Below are positions 28,095 through 41,912 of a stretch of 48,112 nt of DNA, in pieces. The stretch lies in the NCBI GenBank assembly GCA_016790515.1, contig JAEUOY010000023.1, positions 1-48,112 of the forward strand, written 5' to 3'. A model generated the notes under the pieces. That model was given only the letters and a program-made list of their open reading frames with translations, did not search any database and was not told where the DNA came from. Numbering within the stretch: the stretch's first letter is position 1; each line of letters starts with the position of its first letter. Origin of the DNA: Burkholderiaceae bacterium. Lineage in GTDB: Bacteria; Pseudomonadota; Gammaproteobacteria; Burkholderiales; Burkholderiaceae_C. Made by a program: the position numbers and the translations under genes.

Positions 28095-29183
28095 CTACGG
28101 GGGCATGGGCAGTGTGGCGCGGCGTTGGGCGGCCGGCAAGGCCGCCAGGCGCCGCACCTCGGCATGGAAGCGGGCGAAGTCGCGGCCCTGGAGTTCGAAC
28201 AGGCGCTCGAAGGCCGGAACGTCGCCGTCGTAGGCGGCCTGCAGCGCCAGCGAGGCGTTGTTGGCCTTCGCGAACCAGTCATCGTAACTGGTGTCGCCGG
28301 CCCAGGCGCTGCTGGCGTCGGCCTTGCGCGCGCCGACCTCGGCGCGCATCGCGGCCATCAGCGCCGCCTTGCGTTCGCGCTTGGCATCGTCGGGCGCATC
28401 GCCGGCGTACAGCGCGGCCAGCGCCGCGCGGGTGCGCTGGGTGATGGCGCGGAACTCGTCGCGGCGGCGCGCCAGCGCCGGGTCCTCGGCCGGCCTTCCG
28501 CGCTGCGCCTGCCAGCGCGCCAGTCCCAGCCGTTCGACCGCGGTCGCGTAGCTCTCGTTGAACGCGGTGTCGTCGTCGACGTAGATGACCTGGTGCGCCA
28601 GCTCATGGAACATCAGCCGCGCCAGCGCCGACTCGGACCCGTTGACGAAGGTGTTGAGCAGCGGGTCGCCGCCGAACCAGTCGGTCCAGCCCAGCGTGCT
28701 GTAGGCCGGCACGCCGTAGACGCTGACCTCCCAGCCCGCCGCGCGCAGCGTCTCGGCCTCCGCCAGCGCCTGGGCCCGCTCGAAATAGCCGCGGTAGCCG
28801 ACGCAGCCCATCAGCGGGTAGCACCAGGTCTTCAGCGTCAGCGACAGCTCCGGCGCGGCGACCACGTTCCACACCACCGCGCCGCGGCCCAGGTCGGCAT
28901 AGCGCCGGTAGCTGGCGTTGTCGGGCAGCGCCAGCTCGCGAACCGCGAAGTCGCGCAGCTGCTGGCTCAGCTGAAGCCGCTCGCGCAGCGCCGGCGGCGT
29001 GGCCGGGTCGGCGATCCAGTCGGCCACCGGCCGGCTGCGCCGCATCAGCTCGACATGACCGCCGACCGACTGGGCGTAGTAGCCGATCGTCGAACAGCCG
29101 CTGCCCAGGCCCGCCGCCAGCAGCGCGGCGGCCAGCGTGGCCAGCGAACCCAGCGCGGCGATCTTCACGAGGCGGCCGGGCAC
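28095..29183 (-). CDS. Predicted zinc-dependent aminopeptidase, membrane-linked
   Basis: 362 residues from a GTG start. The zinc motif HELAH is at 193-197 (MFHELAHQVIYVDDDTAFNE), and the rest resembles the proteobacterial predicted aminopeptidase family (VGGHVELM, YPLMGCVGYRGYFERAQA, GWTDWFGGDPLLNTF). The N-terminus is a hydrophobic signal ending GLGSGCS at Cys30. This is lipoprotein-like, but the -3 residue is Gly rather than the usual Leu, so lipidation is uncertain. A second GTG at 29168 is an alternative start. It begins 4 bp after the oxidoreductase stop, so the two genes are probably co-transcribed. Confidence 0.82.
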   Translation of the reverse strand: MPGRLVKIAALGSLATLAAALLAAGLGSGCSTIGYYAQSVGGHVELMRRSRPVADWIADPATPPALRERLQLSQQLRDFAVRELALPDNASYRRYADLGRGAVVWNVVAAPELSLTLKTWCYPLMGCVGYRGYFERAQALAEAETLRAAGWEVSVYGVPAYSTLGWTDWFGGDPLLNTFVNGSESALARLMFHELAHQVIYVDDDTAFNESYATAVERLGLARWQAQRGRPAEDPALARRRDEFRAITQRTRAALAALYAGDAPDDAKRERKAALMAAMRAEVGARKADASSAWAGDTSYDDWFAKANNASLALQAAYDGDVPAFERLFELQGRDFARFHAEVRRLAALPAAQRRATLPMPP

Positions 29184-29187
29184 CCGA

Positions 29188-31236
<2,049 letters not shown>

Positions 31237-31373
31237 CCGGATACTATGGCACGGCCGTTACCGGCCCGCATGGAGGCGATGCCCGCGGCCGCGCCGGGGA
31301 CAGGGCTGCGGCGTAAACTGATCGGTGCTGCCCAGGACACCCGCCGCGTTGCGGCGCCGAGGAGACCTTCGCG

Positions 31374-32567
31374 ATGCGCCTGATCGAATCCATCCTGGCC
31401 GACGCGGCCGCCATCACGGCGCTGCGACGCGACATCCACGCCCATCCCGAGCTGTGCTTCGAGGAGCAGCGCACCGCGGACGTGATCGCCCAGGCGCTCG
31501 CCGACTGGGGCCTTCCGGTGCACCGCGGGCTGGGCACGACCGGCGTCGTCGGCATCGTGAAGAACGGCAGTTCGGACCGTGCGGTCGGGCTGCGCGCCGA
31601 CATCGACGCGCTGCCGATGCAGGAGGGCAATACCTTCGCCCATGCCAGCCGCCACCCCGGCAAGATGCACGCCTGCGGCCACGACGGCCACACCGCGATG
31701 CTGCTGGCCGCCGCCAAGCACCTGGCGCGGCACCGCAACTTCGACGGCACCGTCTACCTGATCTTCCAGCCGGCCGAGGAAGGCGGCGGCGGCGCGCGCG
31801 AGATGATCAAGGACGGGCTGTTCGAGAGGTTCCCGATGGAGGCGGTGTTCGGCGCGCACAACTGGCCCGGCATGGCGGTGGGACAGTTCGCGCTGAAGGC
31901 AGGCCCCTGCTACGCGTCGAGCAACGAGTTCCGCATCGTGCTCAAGGGCAAGGGCGCGCATGGCGCGATGCCGCACCTGGGCGTCGACCCGGTGCCGGCG
32001 GCCTGCGCGATGGTGCAGGGCTTCCAGACCATCGTCTCGCGCAACAAGCGGCCGATCGACACCGGCGTGATCTCGGTGACGATGCTGCACACCGGCGAGG
32101 CCACCAACGTGATCCCCGAGGTCTGCGAGCTGCAGGGCACGGTGCGCACCTTCACCACCGAGGTGCTCGACCTGATCGAGCAGCGCATGCGCGAGATGGC
32201 CAAGGCCACCGCCGCGGCCTACGACTGCGGCTGCGAGTTCCACTTCCACCGCAACTACCCGCCGACGATCAACCACGAGGCCGAGACCGACTTCGCCCGC
32301 CGCGTGCTCGGCGAGGTGGTCGGCCCCGAGAACGTGCTCGACTTCGAGCCGACGATGGGCGCCGAGGACTTCAGCTACTACCTGCTCGAGAAGCCCGGCT
32401 GCTACTTCATGATCGGCAACGGCGACGGCGCCCACCGCGAGGGCGGCCACGGCCTGGGCCCCTGCATGCTGCACAACCCGAGCTACGACTTCAACGACGA
32501 CCTGATCCCGCTCGGCGCCACCGCCTGGGTGCGCATCGCCGAGGCCTGGCTGAACAGCCCGCGCTGA
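31374..32567 (+). CDS. M20 family amidohydrolase (hippurate hydrolase/aminoacylase type)
   Basis: 397 residues. Zinc-site motifs of the M20D group are clear: RRDIHAHPELCFEE, ACGHDGHTAMLL (Cys101, His103), QPAEEGGGGAREMIKDGLF, GAHNWPGM and the dimerisation-domain KGKGAHGAMPHLG. Such enzymes remove acyl groups from N-acyl amino acids or peptides in the cytoplasm. The start ATG at 31374 is 137 bp from the divergent oxidoreductase gene. The DUF2817 gene starts 2 bp after its stop. Confidence 0.92.
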   Translation: MRLIESILADAAAITALRRDIHAHPELCFEEQRTADVIAQALADWGLPVHRGLGTTGVVGIVKNGSSDRAVGLRADIDALPMQEGNTFAHASRHPGKMHACGHDGHTAMLLAAAKHLARHRNFDGTVYLIFQPAEEGGGGAREMIKDGLFERFPMEAVFGAHNWPGMAVGQFALKAGPCYASSNEFRIVLKGKGAHGAMPHLGVDPVPAACAMVQGFQTIVSRNKRPIDTGVISVTMLHTGEATNVIPEVCELQGTVRTFTTEVLDLIEQRMREMAKATAAAYDCGCEFHFHRNYPPTINHEAETDFARRVLGEVVGPENVLDFEPTMGAEDFSYYLLEKPGCYFMIGNGDGAHREGGHGLGPCMLHNPSYDFNDDLIPLGATAWVRIAEAWLNSPR

Positions 32568-32569
32568 CC

Positions 32570-33673
32570 GTGGCCGCCGCGGACTTTTCGCAGACCTACG
32601 CCGAAGCGCGCGGCAAGTTCATCGCCGCGGCCGGGGCCGCCGGGCTGGACCTGCAAAGCCACCGCCACCCGATGCTGGGCCGCGACGGCGAGACGCTGGC
32701 GCTGGACGTGGTGCGCGACGGCCCGGCCGACGCGCCGGCGCTGCTGCTGATCAGCTCGGCCTGCCACGGCGTCGAGGGTTTCTGCGGTTCGGGGATCCAG
32801 GTCGCGCTGCTGGGCGATGCCGCGCTGCGCCAGGCCGCGCACGCGGCCGGTGTCGCGCTGCTGTACCTGCACGGGCTGAATCCCTACGGCTTTTCCTGGT
32901 GGCGGCGCACGACGCACGAGAACGTCGACCTGAACCGCAACTTCCAGGACTTCCATCGGCCGCTGCCGCACAACGCCGCCTACGACGAGATCGCCCACTG
33001 GCTGGTGCCCGCCGACTGGCCGCCGACACCGGCCGTGCAGCGCTCGATCGACGGCTGGGTCGCACGGCATGACGGCAAGGCCTTCCAGACGGCGGTCAGC
33101 AGCGGCCAGTACGCGCATCCCGAAGGCCTGTTCTTCGGTGGCCACGATCCGACCTGGAGCCAGGTCACGCTGCGCCATGTGCTGCAGGACCACGGCCGGC
33201 GCTGTGCCCGGCTGGGCTGGATCGACTTCCACACCGGGCTGGGCCCGTCGGGCGTCGGCGAGCGCATCTTCGCCGGCCGCGACGACGCCGCCGCGGTGGC
33301 CCGTGCCCGTGCCTGGTGGGGCGGGCCCGACGGCTCGGCGATCACCTCGATCTACGACGGCAGTTCCACCTCGGCGCCGCTGACCGGGCTGATGACGAAC
33401 GCCGCCTACCAGGAATGCCCGCAGGCCGAGGTCACCGGCATCGCGCTCGAGTTCGGCACGCTGCCGTTCACCCAGGTGCTCGACGCGCTGCGGGCTGACC
33501 AGTGGGCCGAGAACCACCCCGAGGCGCCGGCCGCGCAGGTCGCGACGATCAAGCGCCAGCTCCGCGATGCGTTCTACACCGACACCGACGCCTGGAAGCA
33601 GCAGGTGCTGGCGCAGGGTGTCGAGGCAGCGCGGCAGGGCGTGGCCGGGCTGGGCGGCGCGCTGCGGCGCTGA
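32570..33673 (+). CDS. DUF2817 (M14-like) metallo-hydrolase, GTG start
   Basis: 367 residues. It has the pattern of the DUF2817/M14-like zinc peptidase group. Predicted ligands are His66 and Glu69 (SSACHGVEGFCGSG), with YLHGLNPYGFSWWRRT, ENVDLNRNF and WIDFHTGLGPSG further on. It lacks a signal peptide. The GTG at 32570 is the first start after the M20 gene, 2 bp away, and gives MAAADFSQTYAEAR, so the pair is almost certainly one operon that breaks down an amide or peptide. Its stop lies in a 20-bp palindrome shared with the Rieske oxygenase. Confidence 0.85.
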   Translation: MAAADFSQTYAEARGKFIAAAGAAGLDLQSHRHPMLGRDGETLALDVVRDGPADAPALLLISSACHGVEGFCGSGIQVALLGDAALRQAAHAAGVALLYLHGLNPYGFSWWRRTTHENVDLNRNFQDFHRPLPHNAAYDEIAHWLVPADWPPTPAVQRSIDGWVARHDGKAFQTAVSSGQYAHPEGLFFGGHDPTWSQVTLRHVLQDHGRRCARLGWIDFHTGLGPSGVGERIFAGRDDAAAVARARAWWGGPDGSAITSIYDGSSTSAPLTGLMTNAAYQECPQAEVTGIALEFGTLPFTQVLDALRADQWAENHPEAPAAQVATIKRQLRDAFYTDTDAWKQQVLAQGVEAARQGVAGLGGALRR

Positions 33674-33685
33674 GGCCTCAGCGCC
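33666..33685. terminator. Perfect 20-bp palindrome holding both stop codons
   Basis: GGCGCTGAGGCCTCAGCGCC reads the same on both strands and contains TGA of the DUF2817 gene (33671-33673) and TGA of the Rieske gene (33678-33680). Both convergent transcripts would end in the same GC-rich stem. It has no T-run. Confidence 0.45.
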
Positions 33686-34772
33686 CGGCCTCGGCGTCGG
33701 CGCGCTGCTTCAGGTGGCGCCGCATCGCCAGCGAGGCCTTGTCGGCGTGGAACGAGATCTCGGGCTGACGCTCGCCGTAGCCGCCGAGCAGCGTCTCGAT
33801 CGCCTCCAGCCCGTCGACGTCCTCCTGGAAGGCCTTCAGCAACTGCTCGTGCATGAAGTCGGTGACCGCTGCGTCGTCGATCGCGAAATTGCGGGCATGC
33901 TGGATGAAGTAGTGGGTCGAGGTCGCCGTCTCGGGCGTCACGATGTGGGCGGTGCGGATCGCCCGCGACGGCTGCTCGGCCTCGGGCCGGTCGAGCGCAT
34001 GGAACTTCACCCCGACGACATGCAGCGCCGGCGAATGGAAGGTCGAGGTGACCACCCTCGCGGCGTCGACGCCGTCGAGCCCGGTCGGCAGCGCCCACAA
34101 CGGCGGCAGCCGGGTCGGCGACACGCTGCGGTGCAGGCTGAACCGGCCCGCGGCCTCGTCGACGCGGGCCTCGAACGGCGCGCTGGCGTAGTCGGGCGTG
34201 CCGAAGGTGTTGGCGTGCAGGAAGCTCAGGTGCGTCAGGTCGAGCAGGTTCTCGTGCAGCCGCACATAGCTGGCCTTCAGGTGCAGCCGATCGGTCGACG
34301 AGACCCAGGCCGGATCGTCCATCCACGGCTGCTGCGGCAGCGCCGCCGGGTCGGCCAGCGCCGGGTCGCCGAGCCAGATCCACAGCAGCGCGCCCGATTC
34401 ATGCAGCGGGAACGAGCGCACCATCGCGCCGGGCGGCACCTGGGCCTGCGACGGCACCCCGGTGCAGCGGCCGTCGCCGCCATAGCGCGCGCCGTGGTAG
34501 CCGCAGACCACCGTGTCACCGTCGATGGTGCCGCGCGACAGCGGGAACGAGCGGTGGGCGCAGCGGTCCTCCAGCGCCACCGCGCTGCCGTCGAGCTTGC
34601 GGAACAGCAGCACCGGCACGCCCAGCAGCCGGCGCGCCAGGGCCTGCCGGCCGACTTCGCCGGCCAGGGCCGCGACGTACCAGGCATTGCGCACGAACGG
34701 CGTCGATTCGTCGGCCAAGGCCGACTGGGCATGCAAGGCGGCTTGGCGGATGCGTTCGGGCAGGATGGACAT
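33678..34772 (-). CDS. Rieske non-haem iron aromatic ring-hydroxylating oxygenase, alpha subunit
   Basis: 364 residues. The Rieske cluster ligands are Cys71/His73 and Cys90/His93 (DRCAHRSFPLS, VVCGYHGARY). The mononuclear iron site is Asp178, His181 and His186 (LLDLTHLSFLHANTFG). Layout and length resemble single-component oxygenase subunits of the vanillate O-demethylase/phthalate-oxygenase group. GGAG upstream supports ATG 34772. No dedicated reductase or ferredoxin gene is adjacent. It is divergent from the pyrimidine operon across a 280-bp region with a RutR-type operator. The substrate is unknown. Confidence 0.88.
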   Translation of the reverse strand: MSILPERIRQAALHAQSALADESTPFVRNAWYVAALAGEVGRQALARRLLGVPVLLFRKLDGSAVALEDRCAHRSFPLSRGTIDGDTVVCGYHGARYGGDGRCTGVPSQAQVPPGAMVRSFPLHESGALLWIWLGDPALADPAALPQQPWMDDPAWVSSTDRLHLKASYVRLHENLLDLTHLSFLHANTFGTPDYASAPFEARVDEAAGRFSLHRSVSPTRLPPLWALPTGLDGVDAARVVTSTFHSPALHVVGVKFHALDRPEAEQPSRAIRTAHIVTPETATSTHYFIQHARNFAIDDAAVTDFMHEQLLKAFQEDVDGLEAIETLLGGYGERQPEISFHADKASLAMRRHLKQRADAEAGR

Positions 34773-34982
34773 CGGCAATCTCCGGCAGCGTTGGACGAGG
34801 CCGACAGCATGCACCGGCTGCCGCCGCTCGTCTGTCCCGTGGTGACAGGAGATGCCCAGCGACCGTGCAGCACCGGCTGCCGCTGGTGCGTCAGGCACCG
34901 GCCAGGCGCGGCCAGCCAGCTGCGGCGGGGGTTTCTCCGGGTCGCCACCTGGCACGCCGGTTGCGTAAGATTCCCTCGAATC

Positions 34983-34998
34983 CTGACCAAATGGTCAG
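34983..34998. promoter_or_regulatory. RutR-type operator upstream of the pyrimidine operon
   Basis: CTGACCAAATGGTCAG is a perfect 7-2-7 inverted repeat. The known E. coli RutR site is TTGACCA-NN-TGGTCAA; 12 of the 14 defined positions match, and the two mismatches are the symmetric outermost bases. It lies 55 bp before the preT start, just after a possible -10 TAAGAT (about 34969-34974). RutR is the TetR-family uracil-responsive repressor. No rutR gene is in the window. Confidence 0.8.
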
Positions 34999-35052
34999 CT
35001 TCTTGGTGACACCGGGCCACCCGCCGCCCGGCGCCTGCAGGAGCGCCCGAGC

Positions 35053-36438
35053 GTGTCCGCTGTCTTGCCCACCCCACCCGATGTCCGGCCGGCGCGCCTG
35101 GCGTCCGAGCAATATGCGCAGCATTTCGCCGACGCGGCGCCGCGCCTGAGCCGCACCCAGGCGCTGGTCGAGGCCGAACGCTGCCTGTACTGCCACGACG
35201 CGCCCTGCGCCATCGCCTGCCCGACCGGCATCGATGTGCCCAGCTTCATCCGCCGCATCGCCGACGACAACCTGCGTGGCGCGGCCAAGGCCATCCTCGA
35301 AGCCAACCCGCTGGGCGGCACCTGCGCCCGCGTCTGCCCGACCGAGCTGCTGTGCGAGCAGGCCTGCGTGCGCAGCACCCAGCAAGGCAAGCCGGTCGAG
35401 ATCGGCCGCCTGCAGCGCTACGCGGTCGACGCGGTGATGGACCAGCCGTTCGCCGCACTGTTCCCGCGCGCGCCGGACAGCGGCCGCCGCGTGGCGGTGG
35501 TCGGCGCCGGGCCGGCCGGGCTGGCCTGCGCGGTGGGACTGGCGCGGCTGGGCCATGCGGTGGTGCTGCACGACGCCAGGCCCAAGGGCGGCGGGCTGAA
35601 CGAATACGGCCTGGCCGCCTACAAGATGGCCGGCGGCTTCGCACAGCGCGAGCTCGACTGGCTGCTGGGGCTGGGCGGCATCACGCTGAGGACCGGCTGG
35701 AAGCTCGAGACCGCGGCGCAGCTGCAGGCGCTGCGCGACGGCCACGATGCGGTCTACCTGGCGGTGGGGCTGGCGACGACGCAGCGCCTGGGCATACCGG
35801 GCGAGACGCTCGCCGGGGTGCGCGACGCGGTCGACTTCATCGCCGAACTGCGCCAGGCCGCCGGCCCGGCGCAGCTGCAGCGATTGCCGATCGGCCGCCG
35901 CGTCGTGGTGATCGGCGGCGGCATGACCGCGGTCGACGCCGCGGTGCAGAGCAGGCTGCTGGGCGCCGAATCGGTGCACATCGTCTACCGCCGCGGCCCG
36001 GCGACGATGGGCGCGTCGCGCGCCGAGCAGGACTGGGCGCTGACCAACGGGGTCGGCATCCAGCATTGGCTGGTGCCCGAGGAGGTGCTGGGCGGGTCGG
36101 GCGAGAACAGCGGCCATGTGGTCGCGGTGCGCTTCGCGCGCCAGGCGCTGGTCGGCGGCAGGCTGCAGCCGACCGGGCTGCAGGAGACGCTGGCCGCCGA
36201 CATGGTGCTCACGGCGATCGGCCAGAAGCTCGACGGCGGCCTGCTGGCCGGCTGCGGGCTGGCGCTGCAGCAGGGCCGCGTCGTCGCCGACGACGACGGG
36301 CGCACCGGCGTGGCCGGGCTGTACGCCGGCGGCGACTGCAGGCTCGGCGGCCGCGACCTGACGGTCGAGGCGGTGGAAGACGGCAAGCGCGCCGCACGCG
36401 CCATCCACGCCGAACTGACGGCCAGCGGGAGCCACTGA
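35053..36438 (+). CDS. preT: NAD-dependent dihydropyrimidine dehydrogenase subunit PreT
   Basis: Electron-input subunit that reduces uracil/thymine together with PreA; 461 residues. The N-terminal cluster domain carries two cysteine sets: Cys44, 47, 52, 56 (CLYCHDAPC..C) and Cys91, 95, 101, 105 (CARVCPTELLCEQAC). FAD binds at VAVVGAGPAGLACAVGLA (about 147 on), and the NAD(P) fold is VVVIGGGMTAVDAAVQ. The C-terminal FAD motif is GLYAGGDCRLGG. The GTG at 35053 has AGGAG nine bases upstream. It is the first gene of the operon; preA starts 1 bp after its stop. Confidence 0.93.
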   Translation: MSAVLPTPPDVRPARLASEQYAQHFADAAPRLSRTQALVEAERCLYCHDAPCAIACPTGIDVPSFIRRIADDNLRGAAKAILEANPLGGTCARVCPTELLCEQACVRSTQQGKPVEIGRLQRYAVDAVMDQPFAALFPRAPDSGRRVAVVGAGPAGLACAVGLARLGHAVVLHDARPKGGGLNEYGLAAYKMAGGFAQRELDWLLGLGGITLRTGWKLETAAQLQALRDGHDAVYLAVGLATTQRLGIPGETLAGVRDAVDFIAELRQAAGPAQLQRLPIGRRVVVIGGGMTAVDAAVQSRLLGAESVHIVYRRGPATMGASRAEQDWALTNGVGIQHWLVPEEVLGGSGENSGHVVAVRFARQALVGGRLQPTGLQETLAADMVLTAIGQKLDGGLLAGCGLALQQGRVVADDDGRTGVAGLYAGGDCRLGGRDLTVEAVEDGKRAARAIHAELTASGSH

Positions 36439-36439
36439 C

Positions 36440-39248
<2,809 letters not shown>

Positions 39249-39258
39249 GGAGAACAGC

Positions 39259-40548
39259 ATGGACATGAAGCTCGAGCCCCGACCCGAGAAGCTGCAGGAC
39301 CTGCGCGTCGACGGCCAGCGCCTGTGGGACAGCCTGATGGAGCTGGCGCAGATCGGCGCCACGCCCAAGGGCGGCGTCTGCCGCCTGACGCTGACCGACC
39401 TGGACAGGCAGGGCCGCGACCTGGTCAGCCGCTGGGCCCGCGAGGCCGGGCTGACGGTGACGATCGACAAGATCGGCAACGGCTTCCTGCGCCGGCCCGG
39501 CCGCAACAACAGCCTGCCGCCGGTGGTCACCGGCAGCCACATCGACACCCAGCCGACCGGCGGCAAGTTCGACGGCAACTACGGCGTGCTGGCCGGGCTG
39601 GAGGTGGTGCGCACGCTGAACGACCACGGCATCGAGACCGAGGCGCCGATCGAGGTCGCCTGGTGGACCAACGAGGAAGGCTCGCGCTTCGTCCCGGTGA
39701 TGATGGGCTCGGGCGTGTTCGCCAAGGCCTTCACGCTGGAACATGCCTACGCCGCGAAGGACGCCGACGGCAAGAGCGTGCGCGACGAACTCGAACGCAT
39801 CGGCTACATCGGCCCCGAGGAGCCCGGCGAGCACCCGATCGGCTGCTACTTCGAGACCCACATCGAGCAGGGCCCGGTGCTGGAGGACCACGGCAAGACG
39901 ATCGGCGTGGTCACCGGCGTGCTGGGCATCCGCTGGTACGACTGCGTCGTCACCGGGATGGAAGCCCACGCCGGGCCGACGCCGATGGCCTTGCGCAAGG
40001 ACGCGCTGCAGGTCGCCACCCGGCTGATGCAGGAGGTCGTCGCCTGCGCCCACCGCCATCCGCAGTCCGACGGGCAAAACCACGGCCGCGGCACCGTCGG
40101 CATGGTCCGGGTGCACCCGAACAGCCGCAACGTGATCCCCGGCCAGGTGACCTTCAGCATCGACCTGCGCAACGCCACCGATGCGCTGTGCGATGCGATG
40201 GACGCCGACATCCGCGGCGTGGCCGCGAAGCTCGGCGCCGAGACCGGGCTGCCGATCACGATCACCCAGGTCTCGGCCTACCCGGCGCAGCCGTTCCACC
40301 CCGAGATGATCGGCGCGGTCGCCCGCGCGGCCGGGGCGCTGGGCTACAGCCACATGCCCGCGGTCAGCGGCGCCGGCCACGACGCCGTCTACATGGCGCG
40401 GCTGGCGCCGGCCGGGATGATCTTCATTCCCTGCAAGGACGGCATCAGCCACAACGAGATCGAGAGCGCCGAACCCGAGCACATCACCGCCGGGGCCAAC
40501 GTGCTGCTGCACGCGATGCTGGAACGCGCCGGCGTGGCCGGGGACTGA
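39259..40548 (+). CDS. N-carbamoyl-beta-alanine amidohydrolase (beta-ureidopropionase), M20 Zn hydrolase
   Basis: Last step of the reductive pathway, giving beta-alanine, ammonia and CO2; 429 residues. Bimetal ligands are in [20 protein letters not shown] (His94, Asp105), TNEEGSR (Glu139/Glu140), FETHIEQGP and SGAGHDA. The sequence belongs to the AmaB/HyuC hydantoinase-carbamoylase group. In this context, after dihydropyrimidinase with a 10-bp gap, the beta-ureidopropionase role is inferred; L-carbamoylase activity is the alternative. GAGGAGAA precedes ATG 39259. A terminator-like hairpin follows. Confidence 0.92.
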   Translation: MDMKLEPRPEKLQDLRVDGQRLWDSLMELAQIGATPKGGVCRLTLTDLDRQGRDLVSRWAREAGLTVTIDKIGNGFLRRPGRNNSLPPVVTGSHIDTQPTGGKFDGNYGVLAGLEVVRTLNDHGIETEAPIEVAWWTNEEGSRFVPVMMGSGVFAKAFTLEHAYAAKDADGKSVRDELERIGYIGPEEPGEHPIGCYFETHIEQGPVLEDHGKTIGVVTGVLGIRWYDCVVTGMEAHAGPTPMALRKDALQVATRLMQEVVACAHRHPQSDGQNHGRGTVGMVRVHPNSRNVIPGQVTFSIDLRNATDALCDAMDADIRGVAAKLGAETGLPITITQVSAYPAQPFHPEMIGAVARAAGALGYSHMPAVSGAGHDAVYMARLAPAGMIFIPCKDGISHNEIESAEPEHITAGANVLLHAMLERAGVAGD

Positions 40549-40580
40549 AGCGCATCGGCGCGCCGTCCTCGCGGCGAATC

Positions 40581-40608
40581 ACGGGCCCTGCGGGGCCCGT
40601 TCGCGTTT
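40581..40608 (+). terminator. Terminator-like hairpin after the pyrimidine operon
   Basis: A perfect 8-bp stem ACGGGCCC (40581-40588)/GGGCCCGT (40593-40600) with loop TGCG is followed by TCGCGTTT. It lies 33 bp after the last operon gene and separates it from the binding protein/chemoreceptor pair. Confidence 0.6.
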
Positions 40609-40635
40609 CAGCGCACCAGGATGAAGCGAACGGAT

Positions 40636-40662
40636 TCAAGTCGCGAGCGCGTTGGTCGAAAA
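40636..40662 (+). promoter_or_regulatory. Possible sigma-28 (FliA) promoter for the binding protein/chemoreceptor pair
   Basis: TCAAGTCG (40636-40643), exactly 11 bp, then GTCGAAAA (40655-40662). Against the flagellar sigma-28 consensus TAAAGTTT-N11-GCCGATAA this gives 5/8 and 6/8 matches with correct spacing. The start would be near 40669, leaving an 80-nt leader. It is a weak match, supported mainly by the downstream chemoreceptor gene. Confidence 0.35.
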
Positions 40663-40752
40663 CGGTACGGACCGGCCCACGAGAGTCCGGCGTGGTTGTA
40701 CCCGATCAATCCCCCCGGCGTGGCAGCACGCCCAATCGCGACGGAGTTCACG

Positions 40753-41886
40753 ATGCACAAACCTCAGCTGGCTGCCCTGGCGGCCGCGCTCATGCTGGCC
40801 GGCACCGCCCAGGCGGTCGAAGGCCTCAGCCCCACCGAAGTCAAGATCGGCATGGTCAACGTGCAGACCGGCCCCGCGGCCGGCCTGGGCAAGGGCATGC
40901 GCCACGGCGCCGAGGCCGTGTTCAAGGCCGTCAACGGCAAGGGCGGCGTGCATGGCCGCAAGATCAACATGGTGGTCGGCGACGACGGTTACGAGCCGGA
41001 CAAGGCCATCGACGAGACGCTGAAGATGATCGAGCAGCAGAAGGTGTTCTCGCTGTTCGGCTACGTCGGCACCCCCACCGCCAACGCGGTGCTGCCGATC
41101 GTCAAGGAGATGGACGTGCCGCTGGTCGGCGCCTTCACCGGCGCGATGAGCCTGCGCCAGCCGGTGACGCAGCAGGTGTTCAACGTGCGCGCGAGCTACG
41201 ACGACGAGGCCGAGACGCTGGTGTCGCACTTCATCGCCAAGGGCGCCAGGAACGTGGCGGTGTTCTACCAGGACGACGGCTTCGGCGCGGCCGTGCTGTC
41301 GGGCACCGAGAAGGCGCTGAAGAAGCGCAACATGGCCGTCGCCGCCAAGGGCAGCTTCCAGCGCAACACGCTGGCGATCAAGACCGGGCTGGCCGCGATG
41401 CTCGACGCCAAGCCCGACGCGGTGGTGATGGTGGGCCCCTACGCGCCGCTGTCGGCCTTCATCAAGGAGGCGCGCGCGGCAGGCCTGAAGTCGCAGCTGG
41501 CCACGGTGTCGTTCGTCGGCACCGACAACCTGGTCGCCGAGGTCGGCAAGGACGGCGACGGCGTGGTGATCTCGCAGGTGGTGCCCTTCCCCGAGGACAA
41601 CGACCTGCCGATCCAGCGCGAGTGCCGCGAGGCCCTGCAGGCCCACGGCGGCGAGCGCCTGGGCTTCGTCAACTTCGAAGGCTGCATCACCGCCAAGGTG
41701 ATGGTCGCCGCGCTCGAACGCGCCGGCAAGGAGCCCGAGCGCGCCAGCCTGGTGTCGGCGCTGCAGGGGCTGCAGGGGCACGACCTCGGCGGCCTGAAGC
41801 TCGCCTTCGCGGCCAACAACCACCAGGCGCTGTCCGACGTGTTCCTCACGCAGATCCAGAACGGCAGGATCGCCAAGCTGCGCTGA
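40753..41886 (+). CDS. Periplasmic ligand-binding protein, branched-chain amino acid/amide ABC type (orphan)
   Basis: 377 residues. The signal peptide [20 protein letters not shown] is cut after AQA. The mature protein is a two-lobe type I periplasmic binding protein ([27 protein letters not shown]-like lobe 1, [39 protein letters not shown]), of the Peripla_BP_6/LivK group that binds amino acids, amides or urea. No permease or ATPase genes are near. It is followed after 26 bp by a chemoreceptor gene, so its role may be sensing rather than uptake. The ligand is not deducible; the neighbouring pyrimidine operon is suggestive only. Confidence 0.88.
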   Translation: MHKPQLAALAAALMLAGTAQAVEGLSPTEVKIGMVNVQTGPAAGLGKGMRHGAEAVFKAVNGKGGVHGRKINMVVGDDGYEPDKAIDETLKMIEQQKVFSLFGYVGTPTANAVLPIVKEMDVPLVGAFTGAMSLRQPVTQQVFNVRASYDDEAETLVSHFIAKGARNVAVFYQDDGFGAAVLSGTEKALKKRNMAVAAKGSFQRNTLAIKTGLAAMLDAKPDAVVMVGPYAPLSAFIKEARAAGLKSQLATVSFVGTDNLVAEVGKDGDGVVISQVVPFPEDNDLPIQRECREALQAHGGERLGFVNFEGCITAKVMVAALERAGKEPERASLVSALQGLQGHDLGGLKLAFAANNHQALSDVFLTQIQNGRIAKLR

Positions 41887-41912
41887 TCGCCCCGCGAGCG
41901 AGCCCCTCGACC

